A stretch of 64,000 bases of DNA from Scatophagus argus (lineage: Eukaryota; Chordata; Actinopteri; Scatophagidae), in assembly GCF_020382885.2 (NCBI RefSeq), contig NC_058516.1:7231426-7295425 (forward strand). The letters are read 5' to 3'. A program made the position numbers and the translations under genes. Below are positions 23,291 to 35,665 of this stretch, in pieces; positions within the stretch are counted from its first letter, which is position 1, and the number at the start of each line of letters is the position of its first letter. Below the pieces are notes generated by a model. It saw nothing but the letters and a program-made list of their open reading frames with translations. It ran no database searches and was not told where the DNA came from.

Positions 23291-25395
23291 CACTTATCTG
23301 CACTAGCATCTGAAAGCATCTGAACGCAGCCACCAAATGAGTTCTGTACCTCAGGCTCTCTCCACAGTGCTGTTGTTTAGAGGTGAAGAACAGCGAAGGA
23401 AAGGCTGACTCAAGACGACTCTCAATATTATCTGCTTTCTAGTAATCTTTCTAATCATATAAAATGAGTCACAATTTCCAAGAGCTCCGTGTTCAATCTT
23501 CAGGTTGCTTATTTTTGTTCGACCAACAGTTCTTTTTCAAAGATATTCAATTTGCTATGATAAAAAACAGAGTAAAGAGGCAAAGTGTCACAACTGAAAA
23601 GCTGTAATGAGTAAATGTTTGGCGTGTTTGCTTGATAATTGATTTAAATGCTTAAGCGATTATCAAAACTGTAGCTGATTAATCTGTCAGTTGAAATGGG
23701 CAAATAGATAGAATTTATCATGTATTTTTCCATCTGTTTATCTGTGGCTGTGGTCGGTGAGCAGCCTCTGTCATTTTTTACCCAGTGTAAATTAATAGGC
23801 TCGTATCAGGCTCTAATTGTTTGTGTGGGATTTTTTTCCCTGGACAGCAGTGACCAGTTTTACAAGAGGAATTGCAGCGAAGACTTGATACCTCCAGACA
23901 AAGCCATGAGTCAGTCGAGGTATTTTTATTGCTGCGCTGACGAGCCACGTCGGATCTTGTCCGGTATCAGCACTTTTTCCATTGCCATTTCACATTTCAT
24001 CCAGTGCTGAAAACCATATTTCCATCTCACGGATTCAAAGCTACTTGCCTGTGTCAGCACACTATTAACTGTGCTTGCTCCTTAATTAACAATTTGGTGA
24101 AAGCCATTTAAGGTCTATTTCCTCCTGGCAGACAAACCTACGAGGACTGCAGAGTTGGAGGGTTTGGTCCTGATTTCCATCCTACATCACCTCCACCTGT
24201 CTGGTTATCCATGCTTGCTCATACTTGATTTGAAACCCTGGTTCTCATGTGTGAGTCTTTAAAATACCTATAATCCCTAGGTTTGGGTCCAGCCCTTGCT
24301 TTGTTTGCCGCCACTGATAGAAGACCCTATAGCACTGGCATTTACACTCCTATAATTGATGACTGACAAGCTTGCGGCTATAAACCAGTGCCCATCAGGA
24401 CAGAGTATTAATCAAAAGCAAAAATTATAAAATACAGAAATGTGGCATTTTTATAAATCTAGGCTCTGGAGCATTTTGATGCTGGAAATGCATGCTACAG
24501 TAATTTATTTTTTTGTCAAGAGTCATATTCAGGTAAATCTATTTTCTACAAGGCATTCTCACTCTTCAAGAACATCATCAATCATTCAAACAGCTAGACA
24601 GGTTACCACATGGATTAATGGTCAGGACCTGCTACTGTCTGTAGAGGCTTCACCATCTGGCCACCAACTGCCTGCACACGCCACAGTGGATGCTCTCCCA
24701 GCCAAATGAATAAAGAGAAACGTTGTCCTGAATTTTTTTTCCCTGTGGTTTACTCTGCCGGTGTTGTTATTGTTTTGTTTTATCTGGGTAAATGAATGAA
24801 TGCATAAATAATTTTAGTTTTGGTCACATACATCTCAATACATGATACACTTTAACAATTCACATCAAAACCAAAAAAAAGGAGTAGGCTGAAGCACCTG
24901 GCTTATTGTAGCCTATAAATTGTAAAAACATGCATGCTTTGTGAGTTATACTGCATTATATCGCTGGGGGTTTATGGTTTTTCACACACTGTGTCTGGAT
25001 TTTTGATGGAATAGGAAAATTCTGTTTAATGTTTAGTCTATCAGTATGTTTCCATTTACAGCAAACTCCTTTAAGAGTAATTTTGGACAGGTTGACCTCC
25101 ACAGACCACTGGGATCACCACAATATTGTGACAAAATAATGTGACAAAGTGAAACATGTTCTATAGGCTACTTGAGCACTGCCTTCAATGTGAAGGCCTA
25201 TTTACAGTTCTCCAGATCTTAAATCATGGGGTTAATCTCACATTAAACGCACAACACTCATTTTCTTACATGTGCTGCCTTCATTCACTGACCTTCCCAG
25301 TGACTTTGCAAATGTAGTCACAGAGGGTATTGATGTAAAATGCATGAAAAGCCATTCCTGAATCATACATAATTAGAGTACAGACATCTCATACA
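22379..25395. other. gene desert, proximal part
   Basis: No gene supported. It contains a (TG)9 tract at 23103-23120 and a long (AC) microsatellite at 23242-23286. Open frames up to 96 codons (23720-24010, 24440-24709) show no domains, splice context or codon pattern. Confidence 0.6.
23242..23286. repeat. (AC)n microsatellite
   Basis: Uninterrupted dinucleotide tract of 45 bases. Confidence 0.98.
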
Positions 25396-25397
25396 CA

Positions 25398-26505
25398 GTG
25401 CTACCTCGTTAGAGCCCGTAACCCCAGGCTTTCACATGGGAAATAATTGACCAGTTCAGCACTACTTACAATGCTCAGAGCATTTTGGAATCCATTCTAA
25501 CAAATAAGCACCAGGTGCAAGAATGGAGGACAGTAAATTTTAGTATAACATCTCAAGGATAGTACAGAGGCTCAAAGCAAATGCAATAAACCACTACAGA
25601 GATGATCTGTTGTTTAATGCTCTTCTACAGGAGTCAAATAAATATTGTGGCTGATTAACAATGACAAAACACTGCCATGGTCTAACAACACCTCACAAGT
25701 CATAGGAGTCTATACTAGCAGTTCTATGAAGCTCTGCTTAGGTAAAACACTGCTTAGAGCTAAATGGTACTGGCAGCATGCCAACATGCTCACAATGACA
25801 GAGCTAACATGCTGATGCTTACCAGCTGCAATGCCAGTAAAGTTTTAGTTTAGTGGGTTACTAATTTCATTTTACAGAGCTCAGCCAGACACCACTAAAA
25901 CTGGCGAGTGCAATATTCCACATTATACGACCAAAGCACAGTGAAATGCCGTGTGTGTAAAATTACTTTCCCGCTTCACACTTTGTGGATCAAAGTGGTC
26001 TGCCAACCAATACCAACTGAAAGACTGGCATTTTTAACTATGCTGGCACATGGCTAAAAATTGCATTATGGTCATGCACGGTATGCAAAAATGTAAACCA
26101 CACATGGATTTCTAAACGTACAGTACAATACTGCTCAAAGTACAGTTTAACGCAGTTGTAGACACATATGAATAACCTATCTGAAGAGCATTTAAATCAT
26201 TTAACAGATGACTGACATCTCATCAGTCTGATTTGTTTACTCCCAATGTACTCTGGTGAGCTTGTCTGTTTCCTTGCTCTAGAAAGTTCCATTGACTTAT
26301 AAGCTTAAGTTGGCAGTCACAATTGTGACAAACGGGGTCAGAAATAACAGAATGTTACTGTAGGTGCTTGCACCTGATGCTCATTTGGCAAAGTCTGTTC
26401 CAAAATGCTCTGAGCGATGTCAGTCCTGCTGAACTGTGCAATTAGGCCTTTTCCCAGTTGTAGGCCCAGGGGCTGCAGACACTAATGAGGTAGCAGGGGG
26501 TGTGT
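25398..26505. repeat. pair of inverted, diverged repeat copies flanking other repeats
   Basis: The left arm (about 25398-25540) and the right arm (about 26370-26505) are reverse complements over at least 120 bases with mismatches and small gaps. Shared blocks include GCTCAGAGCATTTTGGAA (exact 18-mer), GCTACCTC(A/G)TTAG, CAGTTCAGCA and CA(C/T)CAGGTGCAAG-like sequence. Between them, at 25755-25865, is a copy of a common fish repeat with GCTAACATGCTGATG. The pair could be the ends of one foldback element or two independent insertions. Confidence 0.6.
25755..25865 (+). mobile_element. teleost dispersed repeat copy
   Basis: AGAGCTAAATGGTACTGGCA followed by GCATGCCAACATGCTCACAA and GAGCTAACATGCTGATGCTT is a diverged copy of a very abundant fish repeat that usually reads GCATGCTAACATGCTCACAA then GCTAACATGCTGATG. 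It is non-coding. Confidence 0.5.
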
Positions 26506-29500
26506 GACTGCTGTCGCACAGTGCGCATAAAATTAGGTACCGTATATGTATAGAGAGCCCTGAGGTGTAGCTGCACTACCTGCACCAATCAACTACTTAC
26601 TAGTGGTAATTTAAGACTGTGGTATGCTGGTAAAATTCCCAGCATCCCTTACATCCATGGCTATTTGCTCAGTTGTATTTTAACTACTGCTCAGTAACAC
26701 TGACATCATACCTGAAAACAGCTCCTTTATGCACCAAAGGGTTCATTAAAATTCAGGCAAGCAGTAATTATGAGGAAGATAATTACAATGCACTTTGCAT
26801 ATGAGGCCACTCAAGCATGTGGCACCCTGATCATTTCTGTCATTTTACATACATATCTCTACATATCATGAATAGGAGCCTACGAGGCTCAGAGAGTGCT
26901 CTAATAGCCTTCTGATTCGAGTGATATTCCCAACACTGTTACTCCTCTCATCAGCCTAAGAAGATGGAAGTAGAAGCTAAAAATAGAAATCTGATTGCAT
27001 GTGAATTTCAGACCATCCTGGACAGAAATACTGCATGCCTTCACTCTGAAGAAATGTCCCCCTGCCCCCCATCAATGGCTTCTCCACCAAGTTTCTTCTG
27101 GAAAGTCTCTAAAACCTCAGAATTAATACCTGCAATGTGTATCTGGCATCTGGAATGTTATGCACTTGACAAACAGTGAGGAAAAGATACAAACTTTCAA
27201 TAAAATCTGAACAGAAAATATGAAAACAATTACTTCATTTTTCATCCAGTAATGAACATAACAATATGTGGTATTGGAAGGTCAGCAGGAGCCTTTGGTC
27301 ACAAAAGCTTCTTCAACAAAATAAAACTTTGAAGGTCAGCCAGGCAAAGTAGCAGGATGATGTACTGTATGTTTGCAGCTTGAAACAACAGAGCAGGAAT
27401 TCACATTTCGTTCTCTCTTATCTTTTGCCTTTATACTTTTATACCATTTGTTTTTTTTTTTAGTTGGAAAAACTGGGGTTCAGTCCTACCCACTGACATT
27501 TAACTCAGCCAATGAGCTTACTTCTGCCTCCAGATCGGCTGTATAACTAAAACTTCATGTACATCCGCACTCATCGTTTTTCAGGGACCAGAGATAGGGT
27601 GACATTTCTGAAGGCACGTAAAACCTTGCCACTGTCTCACAGCACTGTCTGTTTGGATTACAGCTGCAGTGTGCGCAGTGTGTCGACAGGGAAAGCTTCC
27701 TGAAAGTATGTAAAAATCCTGACATGTCTGAGTTGGAGAAAATGAAAACAGACAACATGACTTCAGTGAGTATTAAACTGTGTATGTATTATAACTCTCA
27801 AGATGCAGGAAAACAGCTTGAATACTAATGAAGTGATTAGCTATAATATGACAGTTGTGGCAGTTTTTCTTTGTACTTAAATGTAATTTCCGCCTCTGAG
27901 GCGTCATTTTGCAGTCGCACAAGAATAACTAGCTGACTTGTTTCACAACAATTTAAGGGTCAGTTTGCCTACATTACAAAATAAACACATTTTATAAGTC
28001 AACCCCAGTATACCAGCAGTACCTCTCTTCAAGTCACATACAATCTGTTTATTTAAATAGATATCAGACTGGTGTTACAGATTGATTACATCATCTCATC
28101 TTTTTTATTCACATTATTTCTTGTTGTAAGATACAGATTCTAATTTCTACAATTTTTGAATTAATTTGATTTGCATTTGAAACTTTGAAACTTTGAAACC
28201 TTTGAAAGCCTGAAAAATTCTTACTGCCAAGGAGGTTCGTTTTTATAACTTGGTTACAGAAAAATCCATTCATTGTAAGAAAAAAAAAAGGATTTTTCTG
28301 GAAATATGACAGTTTTGTTTTTTGTGTAAATTTCAAACTTCTGGAAGTTTCATGTTTAATTATGCATTCTTCAAAATCTGGATGAATAAAAGCCAAACTA
28401 CTTGCACAGCTACAATAAATCTGACTGGCAGTTAGTAATCCAAACACAGGAACAAGAATACAGCATTGTTTCAGTATAATGGTTTGCTCCCAGTTTTTCC
28501 ACCCAGGCCCTGTGAGAAAAAACCCTTCACACCTCCAGGCTGAATGACACAAGACGACATTGTGATGACTGCATGGTACAGAAAAGGGTGTGGATGTGCC
28601 ACGGCTCATAATGCCCTGCTAACCTGTGCTTTCAGTTTATATTCAAAACAGCAGAAGATCACAGTCCTTGGCAGATCTAGGAGGTGCATCTCAGTGCGAG
28701 AGGCGACAGTCTTGTGACTCTAATACAGTCTGCAGGGGGATGGATTTTCACACTCAATGCCCACCGGTAAAGTATTAGCTGATCTCAGTGTACAATGCTG
28801 CTGTAAGTCAACCCATTGGTGGATGAAACAATCTCTCACAGAAACACAAATATATGTTAGATTTCCTCAAGACACTACAATAGTAGCAATCACCATACTA
28901 TAGGACATTCAATTGGTGCATGCACATCCAATCTGGGAGCTAAACAAGTTCACAGTGTGAAGCTTAATGTGTATTGAAGTGTTCATGTCAGCTGTCTCTT
29001 TGGCTTTATTACATGCTCTGATGGTCGCCACCCTGCCTGAAAGCCACCCACACAGACCACATGGGGAGTGTGAGACAATAGCAAACCTATACAATGTATA
29101 GGAGAATGCGGCAGGGGGAAAAGATGGAAGGATGTCAGTTTTAAATAATTCTTGTTGTTTTTTTTAGAAAGGTCTGTAAAAGGTCATTGTCTGTAAGGTT
29201 TTTCTGCAGCTGGGCCATCTACATACATTTAGAAGACTCTCTGCTGACTGAATGAAATGTATCTGTGCTACAAATTTGCACCCACACCAACCATGTAGCG
29301 CTAAAGCAATTAAATGTGTGAATTAGCCTCCAGAAAACTGACCAACAGTATTAAACAGAAAGGCAGATAAGGTTAACAGACAGCTGGAGGTGCTCCAATG
29401 AGTTCAAAACACATCACGCACCTCAGGGCTGACTTAACTCTCCATGGTTGGATTACAAACACCAGCATGATACAGCACCACGGGGCAAAGCACCTTTGAG

Positions 29501-32500
29501 AAACATATAATGACCACATAGGCTAAGATGAATTTCTCTAAAGGTCAGGGGTCATGAGGACATAACAGTCATGTACACGTGTTCGCTATTTTGGGTCAAA
29601 GAAAAGTTCTCGTGCTAATCTGAAAAGACAAAGAAGTCTCTCATATTAGTTACAGTTGTCCTCTATGCACATACATCACATGTGACAAGAATGATGAAGA
29701 TGATGAAAATGAATTCACTCATCACTTAACATTCAAAAGGAAACACAAGCAAAGAAATCAATTCACTAAGAACAGTTTCCAAAGACATTTCCATCCATAT
29801 TAACAAATCCATGCACAGCGTATAAAGCATCATTTAAAAATACAACATTGGACTGCAAACATGTTGAACATCCTGGCCCTTACCAACTCCTAATATGACT
29901 ATCTGGCTCTGCTGTTATCCAGTTAGCTGGTTGTTTCAAGCACCATAATCTCAACAAACTCTACAGATCAGAGCTGGCAATCAAACAAAGGACCGTTTGC
30001 AGGCCTCTAGTCCTAGTGACTTCTGCTCTACAACATTATTAAATAAAATCTTTGTGACACATCAAACCATTGTGTGCATGTCCTTTCCTCCTTTCTTTTA
30101 ATGACTCTCATTCCATACAGCAGAGCAGAGTGCTGCCACACTTCACTAGGCAGTTGTGTTTTCCAGTCTGCGGGCAGGTTTACAGTGGCGAGCACTGAAG
30201 CGTGAGCATATTGCACTGCTTTGTGCCTGTGCACAGTGCAGGAATGTGTTTGTGTGTGGCGTGCCAGACAAGGTGAGAGCGCTGACCTCTCTCAATCAGA
30301 CAGGGGCAATGATCCGACCAGCGCTGACCTAATTTGGTGGGGGGGTATCGCTGATCTGGTCATGTTACCGTCAGCAACCTGCGCGCTGTTTAAATTCCCC
30401 GCAGCTGTTAGTCATGACAGGTGGAGGGAAATCAGCCGTGGGTGGAGAGAGGATGGTGTGGTAGGTGATCCAGGCTTGTGTTGTAGTTTTACTATCATGT
30501 ACTTTGTTGTCAGGTAAAAACGAAATAATTAGAATGTTTTTTTCTTACTTTAAAGTAAATAAAGCCCTTTTAAAATTTGTTTAATTGGTATCAGTGGTGG
30601 ACCGTTTGTTTATATCATACACCAAACAGATGCTAGGAGACTGTACGTACTCTTTTCTTATTTCAAGGGAAACTTCAATGGTCGTACTGATTTTCAGTCA
30701 GTTCACTCGTCATGTGGAGCCTGTGAAAACAGTTGTAGGCTGGGCTATGATGTCTTCTGAAGCTTGAGAGACATTCAGGACTTGGTCAGGCAGGGAGGGT
30801 TTGATGAAAGGATCCAGATTCTTTGGCACTTACATGAGGGACTAAACAGAGTGCTGCTGTGTCTAGGTGCAGCCTAACAAAGCTGTCAGCATGACTTTGG
30901 ACTCCAGCAAAATCTGTCTCTACTGGAGCAAAACAATTTTAAACAATTGACTAAGATTTTCTTTTCTTTTCTTTTTTTACATGAAAGTACATCCTACTGG
31001 TGTTGCTGTTGTTGCATTATCTTTGTCCTTCAAAAGGAATGTGCACAACACTTCAATCACCTAAAATGCACATTTTATAAAAATGTATGTGCATTAATTA
31101 TTATACAATCCAAGACTATATTATTCTAATGTACTGTGATATAATGCAGGGACTGCTCCTCCACTCTCTGCCCCCCTCATGAATATGACAGGGGCTGAAT
31201 TGTATCCATTGTGATATTGACTGACCAACCATTTCAAAAGGTCAAAACAATCCATCTGGACCAGGAGCCACACAGAATGAATTAGAAAAAAATAGAAAAA
31301 TGTATACGTTTAGTGTTATTTGTGTACCAGAAAGAGGGGACAGACAACTTGAAACTATTTTATTTTGGCTTGTATAATGTGTATACAGAAACAATTAACC
31401 AGTCAAATTATCAATTACAAAATACTAAATTAATAGTGAAATAATGGATGAATTAACCACAAAAACATGAAACCAAGACCCCAAGCCACATCCGTGATTA
31501 AGTACACATTTCCTGTTAAAAAAGACGACAACCACTGTCGAACAACCCAAGAAAGTCAGAAGATATTTTGAACCAGTTCTCTCAGTCTTTACTTCTCCCA
31601 CTGGATTTAGACCATTGATTCACCCGGTACACTCAGAGGTCAAAAATTGGCTTTTTGCCCAATCAATGGCCACCTTACTACTGTCTATCTGCCAATCAAC
31701 AGGCCTGCCTGCTTTAATCTTCCCACAGCTTCTTCTCAACATGTAACCCAGCATCTATTCTCGATATGACACTGCATCCTCACCAGCAGCAAAAACTCAT
31801 AACGGAGGCCAAATTGGCCAGGAAGAAGTTAAAAAACAATACAATGATAGAGCGAAGCCTTGATGAAGGATGCAGGCGATGGTGTTTGTTAAAATCCTCT
31901 TCCAGTGAGACGATCATAATCTCATCATTGTTGTGGACGCAATGATGGAGGTGATGTGGCAATCTTCTGGAGTACAACAAAATCAAATATTTTATTTGTA
32001 GATTCTTCAAAACACTTAAAACTCTACAAGAAGCAGTCACCACCTCAAGTGTGTGATGATGACAAGACTAGATAAGCCTCAACGAATAAAGACAATAGTC
32101 ACATGACTGACCACTTTCACATGTATTATAAACATAAAAACATTGCCCAGAGCAGCTTTAACAAGGCCTTTAGGACCCGTGATGACTGAGGGAATCAATA
32201 GAAAAATGAATGAAAGCCTGTTCTAGTTTTTTTACTGGAGATGGTATGATGTTTCTTTGAAATAAACAAGAGAAGCCATGGTAGTAAACAACACCCAGAA
32301 CCAGCCACAAACTCAGACTAAATGAATTTGGTTTGATAAGTGATCTCTGGGAAATAGAAACAGCAGTAACCACCTTACCAGCAGTGGAGCAAAAATGATG
32401 ATCTTGTGGATTACCACACTGTAAAAGTGACATGTAGTACCAAGCCCAGCAGCCCCCACTGTGCACCCATGGTGCAGCAGCAGGGCCAGATGAAGGAGGT

Positions 32501-32828
32501 AAATAGGTTTTGACAGCACATTACAAAGCCTCTCGGCTGCATCGTGTGTTTTAAAGGATGGTGAAGGACACACAACACACACACACACACACACACACAT
32601 ACATACACACACACAGACAGATAGACAGACAGACAGGCTAACACATTTATATTCAGGGTCTCTAGATAATCCAGATACAATGAGTGTGAGCAAGAACAGC
32701 TGCAAGTCAACAAGCTAAAGACACTGTTGTAGGATATGTGGGTTTTGACTTGTAGTCCATTAGACACAATTAATTTTACTTAAAATATTACTTGCAGTAT
32801 GGAGGAAGAATGAAAATGCTGTCTTTTA
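26506..32828. other. gene desert, second part
   Basis: No gene supported. The 26755-26905 segment is rich in homeodomain-type TAATTA and POU-like TTTGCAT sites and may be a conserved non-coding element. A compound CA/CATA/CAGA microsatellite is at 32568-32634. The 166-codon minus ORF at 28109-28609 lacks any recognisable domain or splice context. Confidence 0.55.
32568..32634. repeat. compound CA / CATA / CAGA microsatellite
   Basis: CA tract followed by CATA units and then CAGA/GATA units. Apparent antisense ORFs at 32313-32767 are produced by this repeat (Cys/Val runs) and are not genes. Confidence 0.95.
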
Positions 32829-32832
32829 AAAG

Positions 32833-33031
32833 GAATAATTTGATATTTTGGGAAATACAATTGTCTCTTGCCCAGAGTTAGATGAGAAGACTAATATCAC
32901 TTTCATGACTGTATGTAAAATATTAAATCAGATCCAGTGGGTGATTTGCCTAGCTTAGCACAGAGACAGCGAGCATCTCACTTTCAGCTATAAAATGTAC
33001 AAGTGTATTTCCAAAAATGTCAAACTATTTC
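32833..33031 (+). mobile_element. MITE of about 200 bp with 28-bp terminal inverted repeats
   Basis: The left end GGAATAATTTGATATTTTGG and the right end (reverse complement GAAATAGTTTGACATTTTTG) match at 24 of 28 positions. The interior has AGTTAGATGAGAAGACTAAT and CTAGCTTAGCACAGAGAC, the hallmark of a common percomorph repeat. A second, more diverged copy is at about 55895-56090. Confidence 0.65.
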
Positions 33032-35324
33032 ATTAACACATAGTAAAAATAAAATACCATGCATGCTCATACACAATTATTCCTAAAGCCCTGATCAGTG
33101 CCTCACTGTTGAAATAGTGCTTTTCCTTTGTTGTGATGGAACTCACGTCTCCACTGCCGAAACTTGCTTCTCAAACAAAATACAACAAATCTGACAGACA
33201 TTTGTCCTTCTCTTATTCTTTCTGGAGACAATCACTTGATCAAGGTCACACCAATTGCCTCCTCAGCTCTGAGCAAATTAAGTCAACTGTCTGGATGTGC
33301 AGGCATGTGTAGAATCTATTATCTTCTGCTCTGAGGAGCCTTGAATGACTGCTGGTGTAAAATGTGTGATGCACTCCATCTTTGCTCTGAACCAAACAGG
33401 ATTCAGATGCTTGTTTTCAGGCACTCTGCTCTGCAAAGGTTAAAAAAAGACTCCACCCTTTACCTCTGAACAGACAATGTCACCCTCCATTGCTTATTTA
33501 TAAGCACATGCAGACAGGCTAACACACACGCACACACACCGGCACCAGAGGATGAGGGTCAAGGACAGATAGGACCTCAGAGGGACATTGTTGTAAGCTC
33601 ATGGCCTCTTCAAAACAAGCACAGAGGCTGGGATGCAGGGAAAGAGAGAGAGAGAGAGCAAATGAAAGAAAGCTATCAGACGTAGCAGCTGGATTGGTTG
33701 TGACAAGGCACTGATGGGATAGAAAGGCTCCACCAATATAGAAAGGCCTGCCATCAGCAGTTCTGTGCCTTCAGGTAATGGGAAAATAACATGAATTCAC
33801 TTCCTCGCTGATGCACTCACCGAAACACTTTGATTCCTGTGAGAGTGCTTTCCTTTGTCGCCTCACGAAGCAACAAGGGTTGGAGGGAGAAGTAGCCCCA
33901 TCTGGTTGCACCAGCCGGTAAACTTCCGCCTTTGTCTTCTTTATGTTTGCTGCTGCCTGCATGTTTTTGCTGAGCATCCAAGATGGGACAAAAACCTTGT
34001 GATTATAGGCTGCTTATTTTCGCCACTATACAAAACCAGCCTTGATATGAACTAGGTCTGATTCACTTTCCCCTCAACAGATGGAGGTGAATCACCTTTT
34101 ACGACTTGCAGCTACCAACCGAGCTTCACTCAATTACCAATTGGCATTTTTTTTGACTTTGAACACGATAGTAATGACCGCAGCATCCCGCTATGGTCTT
34201 CTTTTTTAATTTTTTTCTCTTCTTTTCCCCCCCAGGGGACGGTAAGTCCTCCAACACGGCACGAATGGATTGATGCCTTAGATGCGTGACATGTTAGACA
34301 AGGATGACAGCAGATCCATTCCCAAGTCTCTATTTCAACATCTCTCCTGCAGTGCAATTTGTTGTCTTGAGGGAAACAGATTTCCAGTTTTTTGCTATAA
34401 TTTGAAGATTTTTTAACATGTTGAATCGATAAAGTGAATGAGATTGTTTTTTCTGATGAATATTAGCCAAACCACACGCGGTTTACTCACCCTGACTCTA
34501 AAAGAAGCCCTCTGGTTGGGTGATCAGAAACATAAGCAGAACTCAGATGCTTTGCTTTGCCACCGACTACACAAAAACCGCACTGCTCAAATGTTGCTGC
34601 ACAAAGGATAAGGCTGTGTCAAATGCATGCTGAGAGCAATCACTACCTATAGTTACACAACTGCAGACAGGATCAATTCAACATGCTGAATTCTAAATCA
34701 GTGTGATCATGCAAACACAAGTAACCACATTTCACAGTCAAACTGAAACTAATTGTACAAAGGTAACAGAACATACAGGGAAGCTAGAGGTCATGCCTGT
34801 CATATGCAACCATAACATATCGCTGCTGTGTTTCGGCATCATCATTGTAATGTGGCTTTCATTGCAAAACTTTCACTTAAAATTCAAAACACTCCTTCAG
34901 AATGAAACAAAGCGAAGTCACATATTTTGGCATGCTAAGCACCCATCCTAATAAGATTAGCTATCACGCAAAATAAATCGCATTTTGTGTCTTTTGTCAC
35001 CTCCTCATTATAAAACTCTGCTGTAACTCTGTTTGAGATGAAACACTGTCCTACTTAACAGAAAAAACAGTCTTAACGGCTTAAATTGAAGCTATTGTGC
35101 TGAATATTTGGGAGGAAAAATAAAAAAATGAGCTTTGACCTCCTCTGTGATCATACCAAAGGTGCTCGCCTTTGTTCTGTTGAGGGAGGAAGTCATGAAT
35201 CATGAGCATGATGAGGTCGAATGAACGCTCATCAGGATTGTTCTCCTGAAAGAAACATTACACATTGCCAGAAAGCTCCATCCTTTTTCCTACAGTGCTC
35301 ACTGCAAAAAAACATTTGCATTTG
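33032..35324. other. gene desert, third part
   Basis: No gene supported. It holds a short GA tract near 33645-33658 and poly-T/C runs near 34200-34235. Confidence 0.55.
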
Positions 35325-35665
35325 CAAATTGCTAGGCCTGGAGGTTGGAAAAGCGGCTTGTGATCGAAGGGTCACCGGTTCGATTCCCCCACCAGACGGG
35401 CAGGAAAAATTTGGGTGTGGTGGAGTGATTAATGTGAAAATATGCCCCCCCCCTTCATTAGCCAGCTGATGTGCCCTTGAGCAAGGCACTTAACCCCCCA
35501 ATATGCTCCCTGGGCGCTTGACGCTGCCCACTGCTCCTGTGTGTGTTTCACTGCATGTAATTTGCTGGGTGTTGCATGTGTGTTCAACTAAGAAGAAGTC
35601 AAATTCAGTATGTGTATGTAAAAAATATATATACTGCTAATAAAGTTGATTCTTCTTCTTAAACA
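35325..35665 (+). mobile_element. tRNA-derived SINE
   Basis: A tRNA-like head with a clear B box (GGTTCGATTCC, 35377-35387) is followed by the widespread fish SINE phrase GTGCCCTTGAGCAAGGCACT and TAACCCC, then a 3' tail ending AATAAAGTTGATTCTTCTTC. The A box is degraded. Short ORFs on both strands here are noise. Confidence 0.8.

Noticed and set aside
28109..28609. 166-codon minus-strand ORF in the desert
   Set aside because: No ATG-linked splice or promoter context, no domain, and phenylalanine/lysine-rich low-complexity stretches from poly-A/T runs. I cannot support it as a gene without homology or transcripts.
32313..32767. Two overlapping minus ORFs with Cys/Val repeats
   Set aside because: They are translations of the CA/CATA/CAGA microsatellite.
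35370..35395. Possible tRNA gene from the GGTTCGATTCC B box
   Set aside because: No full cloverleaf or intact A box, and the downstream sequence is the usual SINE body, so it is a tRNA-derived SINE.
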